From: Marinomonas atlantica
GTDB taxonomy: Bacteria; Pseudomonadota; Gammaproteobacteria; Pseudomonadales; Marinomonadaceae
Assembly (NCBI RefSeq): GCF_001639725.1
Contig: NZ_LTAW01000009.1
Location: forward strand, 1 to 64,000
DNA length: 64,000 nt
Direction of reading: 5' to 3'
The notes under the pieces are model-generated. The model made no database searches. It saw only the letters and a list, made by a program, of their open reading frames with translations, and was not told where the DNA came from. Shown piece after piece: positions 28,359 to 39,521 of this stretch; position 1 is the first letter of the stretch, and each line of letters opens with the position of its first letter. The position numbers were made by a program, and so were the translations under genes.

Positions 28359-29381
28359 TTACTGCAACTCAATATCACGGATATGGCGACTTACTGCGAC
28401 CCAAGAGCCGATCACGCCAATCACTGCGCTGATAGTTAAACACATTATAATTTCAACTGCATTAAAACTTTGCAGCTCGAATCCTGCGTGATAAAGCTCA
28501 ATCAACTGCTCAGCAGGCGAGCTCACCCACCACGACAACATAAGTATGCAGATTGAGGCAAATAAACCGCCTAACACACCAAACCAGAACCCCATGTATA
28601 AGAAAGGTCGACGAATATAGCTGTTCGTTGCCCCGACAAGTTTCATGACAAGCACTTCATCACGACGACTTTCAACCGCCATACGAATGGTATTACCAAC
28701 AATCAACAGCACTGCAATCACCAGCAAAGCAGAAATGGCGTATACAAAGCGCTCACCAAAGCTGATCATCGTCGCAAGACGCTGCAACCACTCTGCATCT
28801 AACTGAGCATATTCAACTTGCGGCAGGCTTTGTAAATGGTCTCGTAGTGCTTGTAAATCCGGTAAGGTATTAAGATCAACAATCGCTTTGGGGATGACTT
28901 TTAAAACGATCGGCAACGGGTTTTCAGGCAACGTAGACATGATCTGCTCATAACCACTGGACTGCTCGAAGTAACGTAGGCCTTCTTCTTTAGAAATGTA
29001 CTCGACCGACAATACATCGGCTCGACTCGACAATTGATGAGACAACGAAAGCGCTTCGGTGTCTTCTAACTGAGAAAATAAATACAGCGAAATAACCGAC
29101 TGCTGCTCCCAACGATCGGTCACCGATTGCACGTTTTTCAATAAAACAAATAACCCGCCTGGCAAGGATAACGAGATCGCAATGACCATAATTGTCATAG
29201 CGCTGGCAAGAGGATGACCTAGCAGTCGAGTCAGACTTTCAATAAGAAAGGCTTGATGCTGGCGGAGGTACAGTTTGAAATCAAACCCCTGAGCACGCCA
29301 AACAGGTTTTTGCTTTGCTGAATGAGCCTGACGAGTCGCGCCACGTTGTGCAGCAGAGCGCTGTTGAGGAGGTCTTGCCAT
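28359..29381 (-). CDS. ftsX: Cell division ABC transporter permease-like protein FtsX
   Basis: 340 residues. A cytoplasmic N-terminus is followed by a first membrane helix near 60-85 (ASAMTIMVIAISLSLPGGLF). A periplasmic domain extends to about 200 and contains the usual YISKEEGLRYF. Three C-terminal membrane helices follow from about 213 to 325. With FtsE it couples ATP hydrolysis to septal peptidoglycan hydrolase activation. The gene abuts ftsE without a gap (29381/29382). Confidence 0.95.
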   Translation of the reverse strand: MARPPQQRSAAQRGATRQAHSAKQKPVWRAQGFDFKLYLRQHQAFLIESLTRLLGHPLASAMTIMVIAISLSLPGGLFVLLKNVQSVTDRWEQQSVISLYLFSQLEDTEALSLSHQLSSRADVLSVEYISKEEGLRYFEQSSGYEQIMSTLPENPLPIVLKVIPKAIVDLNTLPDLQALRDHLQSLPQVEYAQLDAEWLQRLATMISFGERFVYAISALLVIAVLLIVGNTIRMAVESRRDEVLVMKLVGATNSYIRRPFLYMGFWFGVLGGLFASICILMLSWWVSSPAEQLIELYHAGFELQSFNAVEIIMCLTISAVIGVIGSWVAVSRHIRDIELQ

Positions 29382-30053
29382 TTAAGCAAACCCTCCATCA
29401 TTGACCATTCGGCCTTGATTTAACGTCAATACACGATGACGCATGCGCGCCACCAGCGCCAAGTCATGGCTCGCCACCATAACCGTCACACCAACTCGAT
29501 TAAACTCTTGGAATAAGTTCATAATTTCAGCAGACAACCGGGGGTCTAGATTACCTGTTGGTTCGTCGGCCAGCAGCAATTGAGGTTTGTTAACCACCGC
29601 ACGCGCAATGCCGATACGCTGCTGCTCACCACCAGACAACGCCATCGGGTTGAGTTTTTCTTTGCCCAACAGCCCCACTTTATCCAATGCCGCGCGTACG
29701 CGTTTGCCCGTTTGATCGTCATCCGCTCCGCTCACTTGCAACGGTAAAGCCACATTGTGAAACACGCTACGATCAAACAAAAGTTGGTGATTTTGGAATA
29801 CCACACCGACACGGCGGCGGTGGTAAGGAATCGCATGTTTACCTAACGTACGAAGATCGACGCCATCGACTAAAATAGTCCCAGTAGTTTGACGTTCAAT
29901 CATCATAATGAGTTTCATCAAGGTACTTTTACCGGCCCCTGAATGGCCTGTGAGAAAGGCCATCTCCCCTTGTCGTAGGTGAAAACTCACCTGCGACAAA
30001 GCATCATGACCGCTCTCATATTTTTTCCCTACTCTTTGAAACTCAATTTCCAC
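29382..30053 (-). CDS. ftsE: Cell division ATP-binding protein FtsE
   Basis: 223 residues, the standard FtsE length. It starts MEIEFQRVGKKYESG. Walker A GHSGAGKST lies near 36, the signature LSGGEQQRIGIARA near 139, Walker B LLLADEPTGNLD near 160 and the His switch SHD near 197. It forms the ATPase part of FtsEX at the septum. It lies 38 bases downstream of ftsY. Confidence 0.96.
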   Translation of the reverse strand: MEIEFQRVGKKYESGHDALSQVSFHLRQGEMAFLTGHSGAGKSTLMKLIMMIERQTTGTILVDGVDLRTLGKHAIPYHRRRVGVVFQNHQLLFDRSVFHNVALPLQVSGADDDQTGKRVRAALDKVGLLGKEKLNPMALSGGEQQRIGIARAVVNKPQLLLADEPTGNLDPRLSAEIMNLFQEFNRVGVTVMVASHDLALVARMRHRVLTLNQGRMVNDGGFA

Positions 30054-30091
30054 GCAGACATCCCCTGTTGTTGACTGGTTTAATCTAACTG

Positions 30092-31366
30092 TTACTCACT
30101 CTCAAATAAAGCGTCAACAAATTCTTGAGACTTAAACGGACGTAAATCGTCTGCTTGCTCGCCCACACCAATGTATCGAATAGGCAAACTGAATTGCTTT
30201 GCAATCGCGAAGATGATGCCGCCTTTCGCGGTACCATCTAATTTTGTCAACGTAATACCGGACACACCGACGGCTTCGGTAAACAGCTTTGCTTGGCTTA
30301 ACGCATTTTGACCAGTCCCCGCGTCGAGTACCAACATCACTTCATGTGGCGCCGCCACATCGAGCTTCTTCATGACACGAACCACTTTTTCAAGCTCGCT
30401 CATCAAGTTTGCTTTGTTCTGCAATCGGCCTGCTGTATCTGCAATAACAATATCGACACCGCGGGATTTCGCAGATTCGATGGCGTCGTAAATCACAGAG
30501 GCAGAATCCGCGCCCGTATGCTGTGCGACCACAGGGACATTATTGCGATCGCCCCATACTTGAAGTTGCTCAACGGCGGCCGCGCGGAAGGTATCACCTG
30601 CGGCCAACATCACACTCTTGCCTTCGGCTTGATACTTCTTCGCCAACTTACCAATGGTCGTCGTTTTACCCACGCCATTAACGCCTACCATTAAGATAAC
30701 AAATGGGCCGTCTTTGTGTTCGGGTACTAACGGTTTTTCGGAGTTCACTAAGATGTCCTGCAACTCACCTTTTAAGGTGCGCATGAGAGCATCGGTGTCT
30801 TTCAGCTCTTTACGGCTCAGCTTGGCATTTAAGGAGTCAATTAATGACTGTGTAGCCGCCACCCCCACATCCGCCATTAATAGTTGCGTTTCCAGCTCCT
30901 CGATTAAATCGTCATCGACTTTTTTACTGCCCATGAGAAGAGAAGACAAGCCAAAGCCACCACGAGTACGCGCCAACCCAGCTTTAATGCGCTGGGACCA
31001 AGAAAGCGCCGGTGCTGGAGTCGGAGCCGGTTCGGGTTGAGCAATGGCATCAGGAGCAGACTCTTCCGGCGCATCCACAACAACCGCAGGCTTCTCATCT
31101 TTTGTTTCCGTAGCCGCTTTTGTCTCGGCCTCGACAATTAGCTCACTAATGCCTTCAGGTTCGGACGACTCAGGTTGTGGCTCGACAGACGTGTCTAGCG
31201 GCTTTTGTTTCGCCGCTTTAATGTCGGCATCCATGCTTTTCATAACAGAACGTTTAATGATGAAAGCAAAGATGGCCAATATCACACCGATAGCAATCGG
31301 TGCGAAGCGAGCGTATTCACCAAAATATGGTGTTAAATAAGCGATTATCTGATCTACAAATTCCAT
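30092..31366 (-). CDS. ftsY: Signal recognition particle receptor FtsY
   Basis: 424 residues. A short N-terminal hydrophobic segment (FAPIAIGVILAIFAFIIK) may anchor it. A long acidic Pro/Glu/Ala-rich A domain extends to about 125. The NG GTPase domain follows, with GVNGVGKTTTIGKLA (near 228), DTFRAAAVEQL (near 258), DTAGR (near 311) and TKLDGTAKGG (near 375). It docks SRP-ribosome complexes at the inner membrane. It is the first gene of ftsY-ftsE-ftsX and is divergent from the M16-like gene. Confidence 0.96.
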   Translation of the reverse strand: MEFVDQIIAYLTPYFGEYARFAPIAIGVILAIFAFIIKRSVMKSMDADIKAAKQKPLDTSVEPQPESSEPEGISELIVEAETKAATETKDEKPAVVVDAPEESAPDAIAQPEPAPTPAPALSWSQRIKAGLARTRGGFGLSSLLMGSKKVDDDLIEELETQLLMADVGVAATQSLIDSLNAKLSRKELKDTDALMRTLKGELQDILVNSEKPLVPEHKDGPFVILMVGVNGVGKTTTIGKLAKKYQAEGKSVMLAAGDTFRAAAVEQLQVWGDRNNVPVVAQHTGADSASVIYDAIESAKSRGVDIVIADTAGRLQNKANLMSELEKVVRVMKKLDVAAPHEVMLVLDAGTGQNALSQAKLFTEAVGVSGITLTKLDGTAKGGIIFAIAKQFSLPIRYIGVGEQADDLRPFKSQEFVDALFESE

Positions 31367-31533
31367 TCACATCTCTCTAGATTGATCCCAATGGATGGGT
31401 AATTGAATCGCGACGCCGAGCAAACCAAGGCGTAGTTGCGTTAAAAACGGTGATTTTAGCATCATTCCTATTAGCAAAAAGCCCCACTTTCGTGGAAAAA
31501 TGTACTCTATCTCATTCTTCGAGCGACAATTTT

Positions 31534-32823
31534 ATGTTTAAGCGCGATAAGCCGTTATTTAGTCGTCCCGTATTAGCTGTCATTATAGTGGCCACTACTC
31601 TTGCCGTTTGGCTGCTAAATTTGACCAGTACGCGCGTTGACCTTGCGACACCTAATATTGAAACGTGGCAGACCACCTCTGGCATTCCTGTGTATTGGCT
31701 TACACAAGATGACTGGGAAGGCAGTGATAAGCTATCACTTGCCATTGTATTTAATAGTAACGCTGAATCACCTCAGTTGACGGCTGCCACCATGTCTTTG
31801 CTCACGGGTCCAACACTGCCACTGAGTACGGCGACGATTAATCAGCGCTTAACCCCAATTGCAGCAGCGGCTGAAGCGCGATATTCCGTAAGCCAACAAA
31901 AGATTAGCGTCTCACTAAGCAACCAACCGCAATTTCTCACAGCGACCTTAGATGTACTCAGCGCATGGTTAAACAAAACGCAATTTAAAGAAACCGCGCT
32001 GCAAAGCTGGCAACGACACCACCGTAACGATATTGGTCAGCAACAGCTGATGCTACAACTTTTCCCTAAACCTTTGCTTGCAGCACCCTCTTCTGTGCAA
32101 CAAATCACCGTAGCACAACTGTCGGAACACTTCGCCTTCATTAAACAACACGTGTCTCATATCGTCATCGCTGGGGCGTTGAACGACAAGACACTTGAAC
32201 CTTTGCAGCAGGGGCTCAATTTACTCACACAATCTATGAAAAAAGGGTCTTCGAACATTGATTGGCAACTTGCTAACGCACCATCAACGTCTGAAATTGG
32301 TGATCAATCACTCAGTGCCGTGTATGGCGCGTTAGGAATTGCTCCAATCACCTCTGTTACAGATTGGCTCACGCTTCAAGTCTGGGCAAAAGACAGCTTA
32401 CAAGCACAGAAGAATCGTTCTAACAGCCAAACAGGACAATGGCAGCTGCACTTAGAGTCGACACAAGCCTTCGTGAATTGGCAAATAGAAACACCTCAGT
32501 CTGTATTGTTAGCCGACCCAGCATCGTCTCAATCGCATACAAGCTGGATTGCACCTGACCAGTTACCGAGCTATCAAGAACAAGCGGCGTTTAACGCGCT
32601 GAAAGATCAGCTTCTGCAGCAATTACCTGCCCTTAGCCAAAATCCAGATTGGTGGCGCGCTATTGCGACCAGTGTTGCGATGCCGAAATCACCTTTATCG
32701 CTGAATGATTTTGCTCAGCACTACAGTGAAGCTGCGAACTCTTTTACAATAGAACAATACCGACAGCATCTCGAACAGCTGCTGATTCAATCATCCCGTC
32801 AAGAAGTTCTAATAAAGCTATGA
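31534..32823 (+). CDS. M16-peptidase-like protein without a zinc site
   Basis: 429 residues from ATG at 31534 (MFKRDKPLFSRPVL). One N-terminal membrane helix (about 11-28) is followed by a periplasmic or extracytoplasmic region. The layout resembles half of an M16 (insulinase/pitrilysin) fold, for instance TAATMSLLTG and the C-terminal IEQYRQHLEQLL. The HxxEH zinc motif is absent, so it should be non-catalytic. In Pseudomonas a pair of M16 genes lies between ftsY and rsmD; here only one reading frame remains. Its stop overlaps the rsmD start by 4 bases. Confidence 0.75.
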   Translation: MFKRDKPLFSRPVLAVIIVATTLAVWLLNLTSTRVDLATPNIETWQTTSGIPVYWLTQDDWEGSDKLSLAIVFNSNAESPQLTAATMSLLTGPTLPLSTATINQRLTPIAAAAEARYSVSQQKISVSLSNQPQFLTATLDVLSAWLNKTQFKETALQSWQRHHRNDIGQQQLMLQLFPKPLLAAPSSVQQITVAQLSEHFAFIKQHVSHIVIAGALNDKTLEPLQQGLNLLTQSMKKGSSNIDWQLANAPSTSEIGDQSLSAVYGALGIAPITSVTDWLTLQVWAKDSLQAQKNRSNSQTGQWQLHLESTQAFVNWQIETPQSVLLADPASSQSHTSWIAPDQLPSYQEQAAFNALKDQLLQQLPALSQNPDWWRAIATSVAMPKSPLSLNDFAQHYSEAANSFTIEQYRQHLEQLLIQSSRQEVLIKL

Positions 32824-33404
32824 GAAAACCTGCTAAGGCAAATAACGCTAAAGGCCAATCAAAACTTCGCATCATTGGTGGTGATTGGCGCTCTCGTCAG
32901 TTACCCATTTTAGATTTGGAAGGATTACGTCCGACTACCGATCGTGTGCGCGAAACGGTATTTAACTGGCTAAACTTCGACATACCTGGGGCAAGTTGTT
33001 TAGACCTGTTTGCTGGGTCTGGTGCACTGGGATTGGAGGCGCTCTCTCGTGGTGCAAAAGAATGCACGTTTGTAGAACTTAACCGAGCCGTTGCACAACA
33101 GATCACCCATAATCTCTCAACGTTAAAAGCCAGCAATGGAAGTGTAATTAACAGCGATGCAATGGCTTACCTTAACACCCCACCAACAGCCTTCGATATC
33201 ATTTTTTTAGACCCTCCATTTAGAAAAGGGCTGCTCGAAAAAATCATTCCTATGATTTCTGAAGGATGGCTCAAACCCAATGGTTATATTTACATCGAAA
33301 AAGAGAGTGAAAGTGACCTAAGCGGCCTACCAAACCACTGGCAGCTCGAAAAAGAAAAGCGCGCTGGACAGCTCACTTACTCCTTATACAAAGTAATAAC
33401 TTAA
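32820..33404 (+). CDS. rsmD: 16S rRNA (guanine966-N2)-methyltransferase
   Basis: 194 residues. An N-terminal RIIGGDWRSRQLP is followed by the RPTTDRVRETVFNWL motif typical of RsmD. The SAM-binding motif CLDLFAGSGALGLEALSRGA lies near 60, and the catalytic DPPF (IIFLDPPFRKG) near 130. It modifies G966 of 16S rRNA. It overlaps the upstream M16-like gene by 4 bases (ATGA) and is probably coupled to it. Confidence 0.95.
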   Translation: MRKPAKANNAKGQSKLRIIGGDWRSRQLPILDLEGLRPTTDRVRETVFNWLNFDIPGASCLDLFAGSGALGLEALSRGAKECTFVELNRAVAQQITHNLSTLKASNGSVINSDAMAYLNTPPTAFDIIFLDPPFRKGLLEKIIPMISEGWLKPNGYIYIEKESESDLSGLPNHWQLEKEKRAGQLTYSLYKVIT

Positions 33405-33496
33405 AATTACCATTTAAAATTGCACGATGCTTGCATACTGCATACCTAATGCTCTATTTTTGAACGATATCGTAATTTAATGGTTGAAGGTGATGT

Positions 33497-35383
33497 ATGT
33501 TGAACAACCTGTCCTTTAGGGCCAAGCTACTGTTTTTGCTAGTTTGTGCTGTCGTTGGTTTTACGCTTGTTACACTGGTCGCTATCAATGGAATGAATGC
33601 CCAACAAGAGGCCAACCAAAAACTGCGTGTTTATGGGGACATCGGCTCCGGTGTCGATAAGGTCAGTCTTGGTATTCTGGAAGCTGCCGATCAGCTACGC
33701 AACCTTAATGATGCTAACTACGCGGCATACACCGCTACATTGGAAGCTCGTAAACAAAAAGACATTGAAATTTTTCAACAAGACATAGAAAAGGCCGACC
33801 AAACACAGTTGGCCAATGCCTTAAAATCCTCTCAAACCATACTAGAAAATTACGCGAATGCTTTATTAGCGTTAGCGAAACAGCGCAGTATTATTGGTTT
33901 CAGTAATACATCTGGTTTGAAAGGCAAAGTGTCTATGCTAGGTGAGCAAATTGCTACGAATGTCGAGCGCCTAAGTCTATTGCGTCGTGAATTTGTTAAT
34001 GTCCGTAAATTTGAAGCCACTTATCTTAGCCATCCAGACGCTGAAGTACTCGCCGATCTGCAAAAAAGCTATGACCGTTTTATTTCCAAAGTAAATGACT
34101 TTGGCTTCAAAGACAGCATCGGTCCGGTTGCCGCAGAATATTACGAGGCACTATTGGCTTACGGGCCAGCCTTCGACTCGCTGCGACAAGCAGAACAACG
34201 CTTCGATCAAGAAAAGAACCAATTTTCCGACAGCCAAATGGCACTCGCTGAGTTGATTAGCTCTTATGTCCAACAAGCGGAAGTCGCCTCAGACAAACAA
34301 AGTAATCAATCGCTTTACACATTAATAGCCGTCTCAATTGCGGTCTCTCTTGTTTCATTATTATTGATGATGAGCATTGGTCGTAGTGCGCGTAATACAC
34401 TCATGCAAGTCATCGCAGATTTAACCAAGGTTAAAGAAGGCGACATGACCGCCAAAGCCGCTATTAACAACAAACGTAATGACGAGTTTGATGCGCTTAG
34501 CAAATCACTTAATGAAATGACCGGCGGTTTAGGCAACGTGTTGAGTGATGTTGTCATGACCACCTCTAGCGTGAGCTCAATGGTCAATGATTTAAATGGC
34601 GCCATTACCAATATTGCCGACAATAATCGCTCCGTCACCGAACGTACCAGCTCTCTTGCGGTTGCAACGGATGATATATCCGGCCGTATCACCAACCTAT
34701 CTTCAACCACCGCTGAGCTTCGCGAGCATTCAAGCGAAACCTATGAATCTGCGAAAGCCGGTGCCAAAACCATTCGTGTGGTACTGGATAACCTGAAAGG
34801 CACCGTGGATGCAGTTAATCTAACAGGTAAGCAACTCGATGAACTGGGTCGTTTGTCTTCCGACATTGATAACGTGATCGGCATGATCAATGATCTAGCG
34901 AACCAAACCAACTTGCTTGCATTGAACGCTGCGATTGAAGCGGCCCGGGCAGGAGAAGCAGGCCGAGGCTTCTCTGTTGTCGCCGATGAGGTCCGTTCGC
35001 TCGCCGAGAAAACCGTCGACGCCACCTCAAAAATCACAGACATTGTCAGCACCATACAGACGTCCACCAAAACAGCAATAGACACGATGGAACAAGGCCA
35101 AGAACGTCTACGTGTTATCGAGCAAAATGGGGGTGAAGCAGAAAGTGCCATTCGCACCATCGAAAATAACGCGCAGACCAGCTCACAGGCCTCTGATGAA
35201 ATGGCGACCTCTATTCAAGACGTTGCCAGCACCGCCGTACAAATGAGCACTGAAATGGATCAAATCGCTCAACAACTGAGCGAAGACAGTCACTCCATAG
35301 AACTGATTGTTAACAGCGCTCATCAGATTCACGACATGGCAAGTAGCTTGGCGGACAAAACCCGCGTCTTCACCCTGCGCTAA
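33497..35383 (+). CDS. Methyl-accepting chemotaxis protein
   Basis: 628 residues. A first membrane helix lies at about 10-30 and a long helical periplasmic sensor domain at about 31-268. The second helix is at about 270-292 ([19 protein letters not shown]). A HAMP region follows to about 350, then a signalling domain with [20 protein letters not shown] near 470. The sensor resembles helical-bundle types but was not assigned to a ligand. The gene stands alone between rsmD and metX and has its own terminator. Confidence 0.92.
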   Translation: MLNNLSFRAKLLFLLVCAVVGFTLVTLVAINGMNAQQEANQKLRVYGDIGSGVDKVSLGILEAADQLRNLNDANYAAYTATLEARKQKDIEIFQQDIEKADQTQLANALKSSQTILENYANALLALAKQRSIIGFSNTSGLKGKVSMLGEQIATNVERLSLLRREFVNVRKFEATYLSHPDAEVLADLQKSYDRFISKVNDFGFKDSIGPVAAEYYEALLAYGPAFDSLRQAEQRFDQEKNQFSDSQMALAELISSYVQQAEVASDKQSNQSLYTLIAVSIAVSLVSLLLMMSIGRSARNTLMQVIADLTKVKEGDMTAKAAINNKRNDEFDALSKSLNEMTGGLGNVLSDVVMTTSSVSSMVNDLNGAITNIADNNRSVTERTSSLAVATDDISGRITNLSSTTAELREHSSETYESAKAGAKTIRVVLDNLKGTVDAVNLTGKQLDELGRLSSDIDNVIGMINDLANQTNLLALNAAIEAARAGEAGRGFSVVADEVRSLAEKTVDATSKITDIVSTIQTSTKTAIDTMEQGQERLRVIEQNGGEAESAIRTIENNAQTSSQASDEMATSIQDVASTAVQMSTEMDQIAQQLSEDSHSIELIVNSAHQIHDMASSLADKTRVFTLR

Positions 35384-35397
35384 TCGTTCTAAAAGCG

Positions 35398-35427
35398 CCC
35401 GACCAGTACGATTACTGGTCGGGTTTT
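35398..35427 (+). terminator. Intrinsic terminator after chemoreceptor
   Basis: CCCGACCAGTA (35398-35408) pairs with TACTGGTCGGG (35413-35423), followed by TTTT. Confidence 0.88.
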
Positions 35428-35544
35428 ACGTCCCTCTCTTGATGCCCTGTAGCGCAAACGCTAGACTGTGCCTCCATTAAAAGAATTCTATCGGTCGCTC
35501 ACAGCGCGGCATTTCGCTTACTTTCATCAGGAAACGCACAACCT

Positions 35545-36702
35545 ATGCCGGATACCATTCCTGTCGATTCTGTGGGGCTTATCACACCACAGGTAGCACA
35601 CTTCGATACACCGTTAGTGCTGGCTTGTGGTCAGACTCTGCCTAATTATCAGCTTGTTTATGAAACGTATGGAGAACTTAACGCTGACGCCAGCAACGCT
35701 ATCTTGATTTGCCATGCGCTGAGCGGCGATCACCATGCGGCAGGGTATCATTCCATGGAAGATCGTAAACCAGGCTGGTGGGATTCTGCGATCGGCCCAG
35801 ATAAACCGATTGATACCAACCACTTCTTCGTCATCAGTTTGAATAACCTCGGTGGATGCTCAGGTAGCACTGGCCCAACAACGGTCAATCCCGCTACAGG
35901 TAAAGTCTGGGGTGCTGAGTTCCCCATGGTAACCGTGGAGGACTGGGTCGAAACCCAAGCGCGCTTTGCTGATCGTTTTGGTATTCAAACCTTTGCGGCC
36001 ATCGTCGGTGGCAGTCTAGGCGGCATGCAGGTCTTAGACTGGAGCGTACGTTACCCTGAACGCCTTCAAGCCGCGGCCATTATCGCCTCAGCACCTAAGC
36101 TATCGACACAGAACATCGCCTTTAATGAAGTCGCACGTCAATCTATTCGCCGTGATCCACAATTCCATGACGGTCAATACATCGAACAAGACACCATACC
36201 GACCAATGGTTTAGGCTTAGCCCGCATGTTAGGACACATTACCTATTTGTCCGATGATTCGATGGGCAATAAATTTGGCCGCCAAATGCGCCACGATACC
36301 TACCAATACAACTACGAAGTTGAGTTTGAGGTGGAAAGCTACCTACGTTACCAAGGCGAAGCCTTTACCAAGCGCTTTGATGCCAATACCTATATGCTGA
36401 TGACCAAAGCTCTGGATTACTTTGACCCAGCAGCGCGTGAAGGCGGTGACTTGGCAAAAGTACTCAGCAAAGCACAATGTGAATTCCTATTGGTCTCGTT
36501 CACAACAGACTGGCGTTTTTCCCCTGCTCGCAGCGAAGAGATCGTTGATGCTTTGATTCGCTCAGGCAAACATGTGAGCTACACCAAAATCGAAGCCATT
36601 GAAGGCCACGATGCATTCTTATTCCCGATTCCACGCTACATGAATGCCCTGCGCGGTTTTTTAAGTCGTGTTGCTAAACGTTTACCTAAGGAGAATGCCT
36701 AA
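35545..36702 (+). CDS. metX: Homoserine O-acyltransferase (MetX family)
   Basis: 385 residues of the alpha/beta hydrolase fold. The nucleophile elbow [14 protein letters not shown] lies near 150, with the Ser in GGSLGG. The catalytic Asp is probably in [10 protein letters not shown] near 315 and the His in EGHDAFLFP near 350. It acylates homoserine with acetyl- or succinyl-CoA at the start of methionine synthesis; the acyl donor cannot be read safely. Its stop overlaps the metW start (TAATG), and metX-metW pairs are conserved in proteobacteria. Confidence 0.94.
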   Translation: MPDTIPVDSVGLITPQVAHFDTPLVLACGQTLPNYQLVYETYGELNADASNAILICHALSGDHHAAGYHSMEDRKPGWWDSAIGPDKPIDTNHFFVISLNNLGGCSGSTGPTTVNPATGKVWGAEFPMVTVEDWVETQARFADRFGIQTFAAIVGGSLGGMQVLDWSVRYPERLQAAAIIASAPKLSTQNIAFNEVARQSIRRDPQFHDGQYIEQDTIPTNGLGLARMLGHITYLSDDSMGNKFGRQMRHDTYQYNYEVEFEVESYLRYQGEAFTKRFDANTYMLMTKALDYFDPAAREGGDLAKVLSKAQCEFLLVSFTTDWRFSPARSEEIVDALIRSGKHVSYTKIEAIEGHDAFLFPIPRYMNALRGFLSRVAKRLPKENA

Positions 36703-37292
36703 TGCGTGCAGACTTACAGCTCATTAGTGATTGGATTCCACCCAATTCTCGCGTATTAGATTTAGGCTGTGGCGATGGTGCGTTGCTTGCCCACTTAAGC
36801 GAGCACAAAAATGTCGCAGGCTATGGTTTAGAGATCGACGCTGAAAACATTAATATGTGTATCGAAAGAGGAATCCCTGTTCTAGAGCAGGACATTGACC
36901 AAGGGCTGCAGAACTTTGAAGAACAAGGGTTTGAAGTGGTTGTGATGGCACATGCGCTTCAGCAGTTCCGTCGACCAGATTTGTTGCTCGACGAAATGTT
37001 ACGCATTGGCAAAGAAGCGATCATCACCTTCCCTAACTTCGGTCACTGGCGCAACCGGGTACACTTAGGCATTAAAGGTCATATGCCGGTGTCCGAGTTC
37101 TTGCCTTACAATTGGTACGACACTCCCAACATCCACTTCTGTACTTTTAACGATTTTCGCGACTTATGTCAGGACAAAGGTCTAAAAGTACAACGCTGGG
37201 CCGCCGTTGATGGACAATTGCATGATCATTGGTGGACTCGTTTAATGCCCAATTTATTTAGCGAGACTGCTATTTTCAAAGTAAGCCGCTAA
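36702..37292 (+). CDS. metW: Methionine biosynthesis protein MetW
   Basis: 196 residues with a class I SAM-methyltransferase fold. The motif VLDLGCGDGALLAHL lies near 18-32, and FPNFGHWRNR and DTPNIHFCT are typical of MetW. It works with MetX in homoserine acylation in several proteobacteria. The one-base overlap with metX indicates translational coupling. Confidence 0.95.
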   Translation: MRADLQLISDWIPPNSRVLDLGCGDGALLAHLSEHKNVAGYGLEIDAENINMCIERGIPVLEQDIDQGLQNFEEQGFEVVVMAHALQQFRRPDLLLDEMLRIGKEAIITFPNFGHWRNRVHLGIKGHMPVSEFLPYNWYDTPNIHFCTFNDFRDLCQDKGLKVQRWAAVDGQLHDHWWTRLMPNLFSETAIFKVSR

Positions 37293-37307
37293 TATCGGAG
37301 AGTGATT

Positions 37308-37739
37308 ATGAAATGGTTTCTAGGTGTTTTTACCGCCCTATTGGTATCGTTTGCTCACGCAGACCAAGTAACAGAGTTTGGTCAATATCAACTCCACTAC
37401 AACACCTTTGAGTCCACTTTTTTAACGCCTCAAATTGCCAATCAATACGGTCTCACTCGCAGCAAAGGTCGAGGCTTGTTAAATGTGGCCGTGACCACTC
37501 AAGGTCAAGGTGCGCTGCCACAATCTCAACGCGCAATCGTATCCGCTAAGGTAACCAACCTGTTGGGGCAGATCGTGTCATTAGAGTTTATGACCATTGA
37601 AGAAGGCGACTCGATTTACTATCTAGCGCCTTTCACTAAAACCGATGACGAAATTTTAAAATTTACCGTCCAGGCGAAACTCAGTGCAGACAGCCAACCC
37701 ATGACGGTCACATTCCAACGCCACGTTTACGTGGACTAA
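37308..37739 (+). CDS. DUF4426 periplasmic protein
   Basis: 143 residues from ATG at 37308 behind CGGAGAG; a GTG at 37302 overlaps that site. A signal peptide [18 protein letters not shown] is followed by a mature domain with [15 protein letters not shown] and GLLNVAVT, typical of DUF4426. The function is unknown. The gene is regularly found between metW and rdgB in gammaproteobacteria, as here, so it may simply be a conserved neighbour. Confidence 0.85.
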   Translation: MKWFLGVFTALLVSFAHADQVTEFGQYQLHYNTFESTFLTPQIANQYGLTRSKGRGLLNVAVTTQGQGALPQSQRAIVSAKVTNLLGQIVSLEFMTIEEGDSIYYLAPFTKTDDEILKFTVQAKLSADSQPMTVTFQRHVYVD

Positions 37740-37749
37740 AGGTACTCAG

Positions 37750-38355
37750 ATGAGCCAAACCATCGTGCTCGCCAGCAACAATGCCGGCAAGATCAAAGAA
37801 TTTAATGCCCTATTAAGTCAATTTAACTTTGAAGTAAAACCTCAAGGAGACTTTCAAGTCGAGGATGCTGACGAAACCGGTTTAACGTTCGTCGAAAACG
37901 CCATTCTTAAAGCGCGTCACGCCTGTGCCGCAACAGGGTTACCTGCATTAGCCGATGACTCCGGTATCGAAGTGGATTTTTTAAAGGGTGCGCCGGGGAT
38001 TTACTCAGCGCGTTTCGCAGGCGATCACGGCAACAATGAAGCGAACAACGCATTGCTGCTTGAAAAACTTGATGGTGTGCCTGCCGAGCAGCGCAGCGCA
38101 CGTTTCCATTGTGTGCTCGCTTTTATGCGTCATAAAGACGATCCAACGCCCATTATTTCCCATGGCACATGGGAAGGTCGTATTTTGGAGTCCGCTGAAG
38201 GTGTCGAAGGGTTTGGCTATGATCCCATCTTTTATGTGCCTGAAAAAGGCTGCAGCTCGGCTAGCTTGCCAAAAGAAGTCAAAAACCAGCTAAGTCATCG
38301 CGCTAAAGCCTTAAAAGAGCTGGTCGAGGCGTTTAAAACCCGTCAAATGCTATGA
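37750..38355 (+). CDS. rdgB: XTP/dITP pyrophosphatase
   Basis: 201 residues of the Ham1/RdgB family. It begins with the substrate motif [13 protein letters not shown], has [26 protein letters not shown] near 65-90 and [12 protein letters not shown] near 155. It removes non-canonical purine triphosphates to protect DNA. Its end overlaps the hemW start by 4 bases (ATGA). Confidence 0.96.
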   Translation: MSQTIVLASNNAGKIKEFNALLSQFNFEVKPQGDFQVEDADETGLTFVENAILKARHACAATGLPALADDSGIEVDFLKGAPGIYSARFAGDHGNNEANNALLLEKLDGVPAEQRSARFHCVLAFMRHKDDPTPIISHGTWEGRILESAEGVEGFGYDPIFYVPEKGCSSASLPKEVKNQLSHRAKALKELVEAFKTRQML

Positions 38356-39521
38356 GCCATTTACCGCCTCTAAGCCTTTATATTCATGTCCCTTGGTGCG
38401 TACGAAAATGCCCGTATTGTGACTTCAATTCGCACCAAGCTGATCGCTTTGAAGAAAATGGCCAACTGCCGGAACAGGCCTACTTAGATCAACTGCTGGC
38501 GGATCTCGACGTGGACTTGGCGTATGTCGCTGGACGACCTATTCAAACAGCGTTCATTGGCGGTGGCACACCAAGCTTAATGAGTGCGGATTTCTACTAT
38601 CAGCTATTTGATGCGCTGCGTGAGAAGCTTGATTGGGTGGATGGCGCTGAAATTACCATGGAAGCTAATCCTGGCACGTTTGAACAAGAGAAATTCGCCC
38701 ACTTTCGCAAAGCGGGCATCAATCGGTTATCCATCGGCATCCAAAGTTTTCAACCAAACCTGTTGAAAACCCTAGGAAGAATCCACAACCGCGAAGAAGC
38801 CATCCAAGCTGTGGATAAGTCTCGTGTAGCCGGTTTCGACAATATCAACTTAGATTTGATGCATGGTTTACCAGATCAAAGCCTTGAAATGGCCTTAGAA
38901 GACTTACAACTTGCCATTGACCTCAACCCAGAACACCTTTCTTGGTACCAGCTCACCATTGAGCCAAATACGGAATTTTACCGCCGTCCGCCGACCCTGC
39001 CAGAGGACAATACCCTTTGGAATATTCAAGATACGGGGCTTGAGTTGCTTGAGAAAAACGGCTATCACCAGTATGAAATTTCTGCCAATGCCAAACAAAA
39101 CTGCCAAGCTCAACACAATCTAAACTATTGGCGTTTTGGTGATTACATTGGTATTGGAGCTGGCGCACATGGAAAAATCACGCTGGAAAATGGGGAAATA
39201 TTTCGTACACGAAAGACCCGACATCCGAATCACTATCTCAATAACCTGCCTGAAGCACTGTCTATCAAAGAAGCTATTAATGTAGAGGATTTACCTTTAG
39301 AGTTCATGATGAACCGCTTGCGTCTATTTGAAGCGTTTCCGCTAAAGGACTATGAAATATATGCCTATCGTACTGTTCCAACACAACTTTTTGAGGCTTG
39401 CCAGCGAGCGGTCTCGTTGAATCTACTCGACAAAGAACGCTTTGATGAAGGAATAATCTGCACTACAGAAAAGGGAAAACTGTTCCTTAATGAGCTGCTT
39501 GAGCTGTTTATTAACGAGTAA
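38352..39521 (+). CDS. hemW: Radical SAM protein HemW (haem chaperone)
   Basis: 389 residues. The Fe-S motif [16 protein letters not shown] (CxxxCxxC) lies near 14-29. [10 protein letters not shown] and EANPGTFE follow as in HemW/HemN-like proteins. The motif lacks the extra cysteine of coproporphyrinogen oxidase HemN, and the length fits HemW. Established knowledge assigns HemW to haem delivery to respiratory enzymes. It is translationally coupled to rdgB. Confidence 0.93.
   Translation: MSHLPPLSLYIHVPWCVRKCPYCDFNSHQADRFEENGQLPEQAYLDQLLADLDVDLAYVAGRPIQTAFIGGGTPSLMSADFYYQLFDALREKLDWVDGAEITMEANPGTFEQEKFAHFRKAGINRLSIGIQSFQPNLLKTLGRIHNREEAIQAVDKSRVAGFDNINLDLMHGLPDQSLEMALEDLQLAIDLNPEHLSWYQLTIEPNTEFYRRPPTLPEDNTLWNIQDTGLELLEKNGYHQYEISANAKQNCQAQHNLNYWRFGDYIGIGAGAHGKITLENGEIFRTRKTRHPNHYLNNLPEALSIKEAINVEDLPLEFMMNRLRLFEAFPLKDYEIYAYRTVPTQLFEACQRAVSLNLLDKERFDEGIICTTEKGKLFLNELLELFINE

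Noticed and set aside
30308-31340. Several long plus-strand frames opposite ftsY
   Set aside because: They are shadows of the ftsY coding sequence, created by its Ala/Glu-rich codon pattern.
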